Shown: positions 15,888 through 22,679 of the stretch, piece after piece
Position numbering within the stretch: position 1 is the stretch's first letter
Layout of the letters: each line of letters begins with the position of its first letter
Assembly: GCA_947632315.1 (NCBI GenBank)
Contig: CANROV010000009.1
Location: 1 to 22,679 of the forward strand
DNA length: 22,679 nucleotides
Reading direction: 5' to 3'
Origin: Candidatus Gastranaerophilales bacterium
GTDB lineage: Bacteria > Cyanobacteriota > Vampirovibrionia > Gastranaerophilales > Gastranaerophilaceae
Made by a program: the position numbers and the translations under genes
The notes under the pieces: model-generated
Database searches by the model: none
What the model was told of the DNA's origin: nothing
Seen by the model: only the letters and a program-made list of their open reading frames with translations

Positions 15888-17600
15888 ATGAAAAAGATTT
15901 TATCATTATTTTTAGCATTTTCCTTTTTATTGATTTCTAATCTTCCGATAATGGCATTACCCGTAAGTGAAGATGAGAACTCTGCCGCTTCACTTCTTCA
16001 ATATAAGAACGCAGAAAAAGGAACATTTATTTTTAAAACCGAAATACCTCAAAATATTAAAATAAAAAAACAAGACGGCAAATGGGGTGTTTTAAATTCC
16101 GATGATAACTCTATTTTAATTCCCTTTAAATATGAAAAGATTAAAAAACTCGGAGTGGATACCGTAAAGGTAAAAGAAAACGGCAAATGGGGAGTCCTTA
16201 CTTTTAACAATAAACTTGTTATGAAAAATGAATTTGAAAAAGTTTATATTTGGGGGATAAACAAAAAAAGTCCTAAAGATATTATTCATTCAATTTATTT
16301 CGGCAAAAAGAACGGGAATTTATATGCTACAACTCCGGGGAGAAGTTCAAAAGATGTTTTTGAAAAAGCATTTAATAAAAATAACGAATTATCCTGGATT
16401 AAATTTTTAGATTACCCTAAAGAAGGTATAGTAGTTCTGCAAAAATCCGATAAATACGGTTTTTTAATGACAAAAGGCTCTGATTCTTGGATAATACTTC
16501 CAAAGTATGATGATTTTTATGTTCAAGATAAAGGTACGAGCGTATTTCAGCAGTTTTCAATTTCGTACTCAAACCCTGATTACATAATTGTAAAAAAGGA
16601 CGGAAAATGGGGAATATTGAATATGGACGGCACTGTTAGTGTTGATTTTCAGTATGACCAAATTGTTATGCTTGAAGCTGCCATTGATGAAGAAATTGAA
16701 AAAATCGGGGAGAATATTGTGCTTACTTATAAATCAATAACCTTCCCGCAAGAAAATTATATGATTGCTAAAAAAGACGGTATAACATATATCATTGATA
16801 AAAAAGGCAAAGTTTATGCTCAGCACAAAACGGTTAAAAATGAAATAACTTTTAATGATACTTCCTCTAAAAACTTCTTAAGTGAAATTTATAAAGAAAA
16901 TAATTCAAAAGCATTCGTAAAATTTGAAAATTATCCCGAAAAAGGAATATATATAACTAAAAATAAAAGCGGTAAACAAGGTCTTGTTATTGCGGATTCC
17001 GAAAAAAATTATATTATTCCCGAAGAATACGATGAATTTAAGTTTCAAGACTCAAACACAGGTATATTTAAACAACTGGGTATTTCTTTTTCCGATGAAA
17101 ACTCAATACTTGCAAAAAAGAAAGGTAAATGGGGATTAATTGATAAAAATAACAATGTTATAGAAGATTTTCAATATGATAAAGTAATAACTCTTGCTTC
17201 TAAGCCGAAAGCCGTTGCTACGTTTGATGAAAACGGAGTAAACATAAAATATGAAAGTATGGATTTCCCGGGGAGCAATTTAATTCTTGTAAAAAAAGAT
17301 AAAAAATACGGAGTTATAGACAGGAAAGGAAATGTTATAATTCCTTTAAGATATGAATATGTAAAAAAGAAATATATAAACAAATACGCACTTGAAGACG
17401 GCGACAAAATTGCCATGGCTTTTGATGATGCAACTTTAACAGATAATATTATTATTGCCGATTCTTCCGGTAAATCTTTTGGAGAAGATTTCGCAAATGG
17501 AGTTGGAAGAGTTTTTTTAGGTATTATTTCTTTACCTCTTTTTATAGTTTTTAGCCCTTTCTTAATTTGGATGTTTATTTCATTTGGCGGTGGCTGTTAA
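15888..17600 (+). CDS. Exported WG-repeat protein with internal duplication and C-terminal membrane segment
   Basis: 570 aa with a signal peptide (about 1-23). About eight WG-type beta repeats are visible, e.g. KKQDGKWGVLN (60-70), KENGKWGVLT (96-105), KKDGKWGILN (236-245), KKKGKWGLID (410-419) and KKDKKYGVID (469-478). Each is followed by an 'IIPxxYDxV'-like strand. A block of about 174 residues is duplicated: 153-309 matches 326-483, with anchors SSKDVFE/SSKNFLS and VDFQYDQI/EDFQYDKV. The C-terminus (538-564) is a hydrophobic helix with a glycine/cysteine end (FGGGC). The protein is probably anchored with its repeats outside, for binding. The family's ligand is unknown. It is the first gene of a two-gene operon. 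Confidence 0.88.
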   Translation: MKKILSLFLAFSFLLISNLPIMALPVSEDENSAASLLQYKNAEKGTFIFKTEIPQNIKIKKQDGKWGVLNSDDNSILIPFKYEKIKKLGVDTVKVKENGKWGVLTFNNKLVMKNEFEKVYIWGINKKSPKDIIHSIYFGKKNGNLYATTPGRSSKDVFEKAFNKNNELSWIKFLDYPKEGIVVLQKSDKYGFLMTKGSDSWIILPKYDDFYVQDKGTSVFQQFSISYSNPDYIIVKKDGKWGILNMDGTVSVDFQYDQIVMLEAAIDEEIEKIGENIVLTYKSITFPQENYMIAKKDGITYIIDKKGKVYAQHKTVKNEITFNDTSSKNFLSEIYKENNSKAFVKFENYPEKGIYITKNKSGKQGLVIADSEKNYIIPEEYDEFKFQDSNTGIFKQLGISFSDENSILAKKKGKWGLIDKNNNVIEDFQYDKVITLASKPKAVATFDENGVNIKYESMDFPGSNLILVKKDKKYGVIDRKGNVIIPLRYEYVKKKYINKYALEDGDKIAMAFDDATLTDNIIIADSSGKSFGEDFANGVGRVFLGIISLPLFIVFSPFLIWMFISFGGGC

Positions 17601-17603
17601 ATA

Positions 17604-18728
17604 ATGGAAATATACGGTATTGAAAATTTAAACGAATTAAAAGAAGGCCTCTTTAAAGAACAAGAGGCTTTTCTTTCTTACTTCGAAGCATTAATGACTA
17701 AAGGTACAAGATATTTTATAGAAAATATTAATTGCGAAGTTAAAATATTAAAAACGGGTAATATCCTTATACCTCTTGCAATTACCGATAGTAATTATGA
17801 TGATTCACTATACGTATCAATGCTTTCTCACTATATTAAATACACTGAAGAAGAATTTAATAAAAACAATTTAAAGTTTGGTTTTCTTTTTAAGGTTTTG
17901 GAATATTTATTTATAAAAAATAAAGTAAATAAGACGATATATGTAAATCAATGGTTTATATCAACTAATTTATATCCCGAATTAAACTTAGAGCAGATAA
18001 AACAAATAACCGATTTTCTGAAAACCGAATACAAAGATTATGCAATAATCTTTAAAAACATTACAAAAGAATATAATAGCGGCTTATATGAAAATCTTAA
18101 CAGACAAGGTTACAAAGAAATAATCTCACGGCAGATTTTTATAAAAGATAAAAAAAAGGAAATATCTTCAAAACAAAAAACTAAAATAAAAAAAGATTTA
18201 AAATTTTATCATAATTCACCTTATAAGGCATATAAAATTCAAAAAACAGATGATTTTAAAAGGATTAAAAATATCTATACAATGCTTTATATCGGGAAGT
18301 ATTCAAAATACAATCCTAAATATACGCAAGATTACTTTAAACTTGCAGGATTAAACCCTATATTTAATTTAACCGTATTTAAAAATGAAGAAAAAATAAA
18401 TTCAATGTGTTTAACCGTTTCAAAAGACAATATTCTGACTGCGCCTGCCGTCGGTTATGATTTAACTATGCCTCAAGAAATAGGATTATACAGAATAATT
18501 TCGGCATTTATGGGTGAAATGTACGATAAATACCATAAAATATTTAATATGAGTGCAGGGATTGGCGATTTTAAAATGCAAAGAGGGGCTAAAGCTTATT
18601 TTGAATATTTAATGATTTACTATAATCATCTTCCCATCTTAAGGCGAATTATGTTTAGCTTTTTAAAATTTTCAGTCAATAAAATTATTCCCATATTATG
18701 TAAACACAAATTATGCGGATTTATTTAA
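17604..18728 (+). CDS. GNAT/FemAB-like N-acyltransferase family protein
   Basis: 374 aa, starting 3 nt after the WG gene stop, with GGCGG of that gene as the only ribosome-binding candidate; translation is probably coupled. There is no signal peptide. The C-terminal half (about 205-345) looks like a GNAT-fold domain of the Acetyltransf_6/FemAB type, ending in NMSAGIGDFKMQRGA (315-329) before a conserved tyrosine-rich strand. That segment resembles the 'S.G...fK..fGa' motif of this superfamily, which transfers acyl or aminoacyl groups to amines. Residues 1-200 may be a second, diverged copy. Substrate unknown. Its last 18 bp overlap the 3' end of the convergent amidohydrolase gene. Confidence 0.65.
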   Translation: MEIYGIENLNELKEGLFKEQEAFLSYFEALMTKGTRYFIENINCEVKILKTGNILIPLAITDSNYDDSLYVSMLSHYIKYTEEEFNKNNLKFGFLFKVLEYLFIKNKVNKTIYVNQWFISTNLYPELNLEQIKQITDFLKTEYKDYAIIFKNITKEYNSGLYENLNRQGYKEIISRQIFIKDKKKEISSKQKTKIKKDLKFYHNSPYKAYKIQKTDDFKRIKNIYTMLYIGKYSKYNPKYTQDYFKLAGLNPIFNLTVFKNEEKINSMCLTVSKDNILTAPAVGYDLTMPQEIGLYRIISAFMGEMYDKYHKIFNMSAGIGDFKMQRGAKAYFEYLMIYYNHLPILRRIMFSFLKFSVNKIIPILCKHKLCGFI

Positions 18729-19565
18729 CCTTAAAATAGTTTGCGCTCTTAAAAATATACTTTCATCAAAGCCTAAATTTTTAAACATATCATACCAGTC
18801 ATCAAAAATATTTGCGTCTTTTTTTAAATTTATATAAGGATAACAGGGATAATCACTCCCAAAAAGCAATTTTTGACAGAGTTCTTTATCTTTTAAAAGT
18901 TTTTTTAAATAATCTTTTCTGTAAAACCAAATCATAGCACTTAAATCACCGTATAAATTTTCATATTTACGTGCTAAATTACACCATAGCTCAAAATAAT
19001 CTTTTTCCCAAAAATTTAACTTAGCGCCTAAGTGTGCGCATATTACTTTTACACCTGTTTTAAGTGCGTTTTCTACCCTTAAAGGATTATTAAATTCTTG
19101 ATTACCGCCTTTAATTGTATGTTCAATCCCTGTATGAACCAACAGAGGAATATTATATTCTTTTAAGAGTTCATAAAATTTATAACAGCGTTTATCAGTC
19201 AAATCAATATTTTGAAATGACGGCAGAATTTTTATTAAAACTGCATTATCATCAATAACTTTTTTAAATTTGTTTTCAATATCATCATCATACGGGTTAA
19301 GGTTAGCACCAAAAAGGAAATTTTTGTTTTCTTCGCATATTTTTGCACTCTGTTCATTATTTGAACAGGTCAAAGCACCTTCTAAAGCGCAGATAACCGC
19401 TTTATCGACTTTGCTTTCTTCAATCTGGCATGACATTTTTGCATAATACTGCTCATAATTTTTTGTTTGAAGCCTCAAAAAGAACATTTTTGTTGTGAAA
19501 TTATGTTTAAAGGTATTTATATCAAAGTTTTGATTAATCATGTGTGAGTGAATATCAATAATCAT
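18711..19565 (-). CDS. Amidohydrolase-2 family metal-dependent hydrolase
   Basis: 284 aa from ATG 19565. A GTG at 19577 would add four residues, but the ATG forms an ATGA overlap with the upstream gene's stop and gives the typical MIIDIHSH start. Amidohydrolase superfamily residues are present: H6 and H8 (DIHSH), K112 (LIKILP), H144 (LVHTG), H178 (CAHLG) and D238 (LFGSDYP). These form a TIM-barrel metal site. COG2159-type enzymes decarboxylate or hydrolyse ring compounds; the exact reaction is unknown. It is the last gene of the minus-strand operon with two radical SAM proteins and a GNAT-like protein, so it may process the product of that pathway. Confidence 0.88.
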   Translation of the reverse strand: MIIDIHSHMINQNFDINTFKHNFTTKMFFLRLQTKNYEQYYAKMSCQIEESKVDKAVICALEGALTCSNNEQSAKICEENKNFLFGANLNPYDDDIENKFKKVIDDNAVLIKILPSFQNIDLTDKRCYKFYELLKEYNIPLLVHTGIEHTIKGGNQEFNNPLRVENALKTGVKVICAHLGAKLNFWEKDYFELWCNLARKYENLYGDLSAMIWFYRKDYLKKLLKDKELCQKLLFGSDYPCYPYINLKKDANIFDDWYDMFKNLGFDESIFLRAQTILRLNKSA

Positions 19566-20590
19566 AACAGCGCACACTCCATATAAATATTGTTAAAATC
19601 TTTTATATCAATATTTTTATCCCAATCAACAAGGTAAACAAAGCTTTTATACTTTATTGGAGGCTTTATTTCTTTTAGTTCCTTTGTGTTTCCATATACA
19701 AAAAAGTCATATTTTATTTGATTTGACATTTGTTTTATAAAATCAGCTAAAGATTTTTCATCTCTATATAAAACATAAGAAAGTGTTTCATATTTTATAA
19801 TTTCATTTTCATTCGGGAATTTAGGATAAGAAAAAAAATTTAAAACAGGGTTAAAAACAGTTTTTAAAATTTTATATTTGAGTGAATATTTTTTTATTAT
19901 CAACTGCTTATAATCCGTTTGCTCCCAGAAATTGCCGCAGGCAAGAATGTTATTTTCATTATCTTTTAAAACATAAAAGTTATCTAAATCTGTTATTTCG
20001 GGGAAAAAAGTCTTTTCTTTTGAATAAAAATCAATAAACTTTTTTAATTGAGGTTTTTCATTTTCTTTAATTTTTTCACATGTATGGTTAGAATTATGTT
20101 TTAGATTTTTAGCAAAAATATTAACCGTAAAATCAGCTGTTTTAAGGTAATATGGCATTATTTTCCTTTTTTTTGTCAGCATTTTTTGCGCATAAATATT
20201 ATCTTGTAAAATCGTTGTGAAAGTATATTTCACATTATTTTTTTTTATAAAATTTTCAAGAATTTTAAAAGCTTCAACAATATTAAGGCAAGAGTCCCTG
20301 TCAATTCTAAAACCACCCAAGTATGCGACATTATCATATTTGCCGTTTACAAGCATTCTATATATCTGGCAGACTCCTATACCTTTTATTTTTTCCGTTT
20401 CAATTTCCCTGCCGACTACAACGGCACTTGCCGTACAATCTTTGTTTATCGATAAAACCGCATTAGGACGCCTTGAATATATCAGGCTGATGTCGCCTTT
20501 AAAAGCGGTTTTCTCAAGTAAATCGGAAATTTCTTTGCCGTCTGTAGATTTTGCCAATTCATATTTGTATTTTTTATTTCGAAACGGCAT
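19562..20590 (-). CDS. GNAT-like acyltransferase protein
   Basis: 342 aa from ATG 20590. A TTG two codons upstream is possible, but AAGGGG lies 8 nt before the ATG. No signal peptide. The first half (about 1-155) fits a GNAT fold: GKEISDLLEKTAF, then a strand carrying VVVGREIETEKIKGIGVCQI, then YLGGFRIDRDSCLNIVEAFK, where the acetyl-CoA binding turn would be expected. The second half (about 160-340) is less clear and may be a second diverged copy. It overlaps the radical SAM gene by 17 nt and the amidohydrolase by 4 nt (ATGA), so it is strongly coupled to both. I infer it acylates the product of the radical SAM proteins; the substrate is unknown. Confidence 0.7.
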   Translation of the reverse strand: MPFRNKKYKYELAKSTDGKEISDLLEKTAFKGDISLIYSRRPNAVLSINKDCTASAVVVGREIETEKIKGIGVCQIYRMLVNGKYDNVAYLGGFRIDRDSCLNIVEAFKILENFIKKNNVKYTFTTILQDNIYAQKMLTKKRKIMPYYLKTADFTVNIFAKNLKHNSNHTCEKIKENEKPQLKKFIDFYSKEKTFFPEITDLDNFYVLKDNENNILACGNFWEQTDYKQLIIKKYSLKYKILKTVFNPVLNFFSYPKFPNENEIIKYETLSYVLYRDEKSLADFIKQMSNQIKYDFFVYGNTKELKEIKPPIKYKSFVYLVDWDKNIDIKDFNNIYMECALL

Positions 20591-21911
20591 TATCAAGCCC
20601 CTTCCCTACGGGCAGATTTAATTTTTCATCTATTTCTCTTCTTAAATTGAAATTTTGAGTAAAAAATATAAGCAGTAAATATAAATCTTTATTTCTAAAA
20701 AACTGAGCTATTCCTCTTTTTATAATGTTTTTAACGGAGAAAAACTCTCTTCTTGCATCAGCGCAGAAATTTCTTAATTCCGTATGGGACAATGCCATTG
20801 GTTTATAAGGAATATCCCCGTATTTATAATCATCTTTCAGCCACCATTTATCATATAAAAGCCTGTTTTCGTCTTTTAATCTTTGATACAAAGGAGTCCC
20901 GGGGAATGGAAGCAAATGATTAAATGCCGCATAGAAAAATTTATGTTTTAGGGCAAAATCTATTGTTCTTCTAAAATTTGCAGGATTATCAAAATCAAAC
21001 CCGAATAAAAACGTGGCATAAATACTTATGCCTTTTTTGTGTATTTTTTCTATTAATTTGTCCGTTTCGCCCAATTTATAATTCCAGCTTTTATTCATCT
21101 GGTCAAGATTTCTTTCATCCATCGATTCAAAGCCGATTAAAATATTTTTACATCCGCTTTTTGCCATTAAATCTAAGAGTTCATCATCCTGTGCAACATT
21201 CAACGCCGTTTGAGATGTCCAAGATATTTTAAGCGGTATTAAGGCTCTGCATAATTCCTTTAAATGCTCTTTGTTAGCACAAATATTATCATCTACAAAA
21301 AATATCATTTTAGGTTTTGTCTGTTTTATTTCTTCAAGAATTTTTTCAATCGGTCTTATCGTATATTTGTGATTATAAAACGTTGTAATTGAACAAAATT
21401 CGCATTTATTTGGACATCCCCTCCCCGTTTCAATTAAAGATAAAGGAAGGTATTTTTTTCCTTTAAATATGCTTCTGTCGGGAAGCAGGGATGAAAACTT
21501 GTTTTCCCCGTTATAGATTTTTTTCAAATTATTATTCTGAAAATCATTTAAAACCGTTTCCCATATACATTCAGCGTTACCGATTATAACAGAATCAGCG
21601 TGTTCAAGTGCTTCGTCAGGAACCGCCTGAACGTGATAACCGCCCAGTATCACTTTTTTACCTTTGTTTCTGAAAGTATCCGCTATAGTGTAGGCTCTAT
21701 GGGCAGTATAAGTTTCAACACTTATGGAAATTAAATCAACATCAATATTGTAGTTAATATTTTCAATCCTGTCATCAAAAAAGAAGGTTTTTATATTTTT
21801 AGGAGTCAGTGAATTTAAGGTAGCAACGGTTAAAGGCTCCATTTTCCATGTACCTATATATTTTTCGTTATCTTTTTTACCGATTGCGGGAGTTATAAAA
21901 AGAATTTTCAT
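20574..21911 (-). CDS. B12-binding-domain-type radical SAM protein
   Basis: 445 aa. Residues 1-135 form a Rossmann-like B12-binding domain (MKILFITPAIG, FDDRIE, ISISVETYTAHRA, ILGGYHVQAVPDEAL, GNAE) but lack the DxHxxG cobalamin ligand, as is common in this subfamily. The radical SAM core follows, with the 4Fe-4S cysteines C166, C170 and C173 (GRGCPNKCEFCS) and later LIGFESMDE and LLPFPGTPLY motifs. The layout is that of BchE/HpnJ-like and other lipid or cofactor-modifying enzymes. The chemistry cannot be fixed. It starts 12 nt after the upstream paralogue's stop, with GAAGGT as ribosome-binding site, and is followed by the overlapping GNAT-like gene. Confidence 0.93.
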   Translation of the reverse strand: MKILFITPAIGKKDNEKYIGTWKMEPLTVATLNSLTPKNIKTFFFDDRIENINYNIDVDLISISVETYTAHRAYTIADTFRNKGKKVILGGYHVQAVPDEALEHADSVIIGNAECIWETVLNDFQNNNLKKIYNGENKFSSLLPDRSIFKGKKYLPLSLIETGRGCPNKCEFCSITTFYNHKYTIRPIEKILEEIKQTKPKMIFFVDDNICANKEHLKELCRALIPLKISWTSQTALNVAQDDELLDLMAKSGCKNILIGFESMDERNLDQMNKSWNYKLGETDKLIEKIHKKGISIYATFLFGFDFDNPANFRRTIDFALKHKFFYAAFNHLLPFPGTPLYQRLKDENRLLYDKWWLKDDYKYGDIPYKPMALSHTELRNFCADARREFFSVKNIIKRGIAQFFRNKDLYLLLIFFTQNFNLRREIDEKLNLPVGKGLDNAVSK

Positions 21912-21923
21912 AAATTACCTTCT

Positions 21924-22679
21924 TTATAGCGGAATATCGCTGTTATCACACAAGCGTTCTTTTGTATACACTTTAAATTTGTCTGCCCAGTGCATATAGG
22001 CAAAATTTGCGGCATATTTTATAAAGAACATACCGTCAGGCTTAAAGCCAAGCCTTTCAATTATATTTGACAGTTTATAAGTTTCTTTCCACGCCCAATC
22101 AACACCTTGATAAAGTTCATCAACACTCATATTTTTAGGCTGAAAACAAACATGTTCAACATCATACATAGCATTTTCAGTTTCTATGATTCTGTTTTGA
22201 GCCATTAAATCGTTATAAAAAGGAGTGCCGGGGAATGGCGTTATTATTGAGAATCTCGGTAAATCTATTTTTAATTTTTGAACAGCTTCAACAGTTTTTT
22301 CAAAAACATCTTTATCATCTTCATCACCGCCAAAAGCAAAACAGCCGTTGACGGTTACACCTATATCATGAAGCTGTTTCATTAATAATTCATAATTTGC
22401 GGTTTTATTAACACCTTTATTTACAAAAGCCTGAGCTTTTTGATTTATCGATTCAAACCCGATTAATAAGCCCCTGCAGCCGCTTTTTTGAAGCAGATTC
22501 ATTAATTCTTTATCAAGTACAACCGCTGATGTCGTTAGTCCGAACCATATTTTTTTTAACGGTATCATTGCGGAAAAAAGTTTTTTAGCGTAATCCAAAT
22601 CACTTATAAGGTTTACATCGGGGAATAATACCTCTTTGCCCTTTAATGTTTTCATTTCTGCAATAACATCATCTATCGG
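21924..22679 (-). CDS. Second radical SAM protein, N-terminus beyond window
   Basis: The frame is open from the right edge to a stop at 21924 (252 codons including the stop). The first visible residues, PIDDVIAEMK, align with RPIEKILEEI just after the cysteine cluster of the neighbouring paralogue. The missing part is therefore the B12-binding half plus CxxxCxxC, and the Met at 22655 is internal, not the start. The visible part has the conserved LIGFESIN, FAFGGDEDD and TPFPGTPFY motifs of the radical SAM core. The C-terminus (near PDGMFFIKYAANFAY) is a short variable tail. Two adjacent paralogues suggest sequential or alternative steps of one pathway. Confidence 0.92.
   Translation of the reverse strand, partial: PIDDVIAEMKTLKGKEVLFPDVNLISDLDYAKKLFSAMIPLKKIWFGLTTSAVVLDKELMNLLQKSGCRGLLIGFESINQKAQAFVNKGVNKTANYELLMKQLHDIGVTVNGCFAFGGDEDDKDVFEKTVEAVQKLKIDLPRFSIITPFPGTPFYNDLMAQNRIIETENAMYDVEHVCFQPKNMSVDELYQGVDWAWKETYKLSNIIERLGFKPDGMFFIKYAANFAYMHWADKFKVYTKERLCDNSDIPL

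Noticed and set aside
20217..20621. 134-residue plus-strand frame opposite the GNAT-like gene
   Set aside because: It overlaps a well-supported coupled gene and has no motif.

Overview
This is an AT-rich, compact bacterial chromosome segment with short intergenic gaps. No rRNA, tRNA, CRISPR array, transposase or phage gene is visible. Long exported and membrane proteins, WG repeats, a small protein starting with an ISFGK motif and the low GC suggest a host-associated lineage such as Vampirovibrionia/Gastranaerophilales. That placement is an inference from general style, not from a marker gene.

Left block (1-4534, minus strand): three co-directional glycosyltransferase-type genes. Transcription order is a GT8-family enzyme, a shortened and catalytically degraded GT2-like protein, then an intact GT2 enzyme cut by the window edge. 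All three carry C-terminal coiled-coil segments built on the same motif, about 'IYDEISKNYEYTDK'. In the GT8 protein this motif recurs seven times at an exact 33-residue spacing, and at DNA level there are near-identical 99-bp tandem copies. This is the most unusual protein-level signal here.

Middle-left block (4669-5436): a small winged-helix protein gene, then a 453-bp gap. The gap holds a 173-bp palindromic element with perfect 29-bp terminal inverted repeats (MITE-like), and a candidate minus-strand structured RNA of about 186 nt. The RNA candidate has an extended -10 promoter, a 13-position closing helix whose wobble pairs fix the strand, an internal multi-branch fold and an 8-U tail.

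Middle block (5437-13615): a membrane-anchored S41 peptidase that appears to lack a PDZ domain is transcribed away from an exported metallophosphoesterase and a TPR protein. Both divergent genes have TGnTATAAT exactly 6 nt before an ATG with no Shine-Dalgarno sequence, suggesting leaderless mRNAs. Next come a compact PHP phosphoesterase (minus), a multi-pass membrane protein with a zinc-ribbon protein closed by a clear intrinsic terminator, a small ISFGK protein, a membrane-anchored transglutaminase-like protein and a tandem AAA+ ATPase.

Right block (13716-22679): an exported two-part UGSC-family protein, a WG-repeat protein with an internal duplication and C-terminal membrane segment, and a GNAT/FemAB-like acyltransferase, all on the plus strand. 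They converge on a tightly coupled minus-strand operon: two adjacent radical SAM proteins (the first cut by the window edge), a GNAT-like protein and an amidohydrolase. The last three of these overlap or nearly overlap, so they probably share one pathway, which I cannot name.
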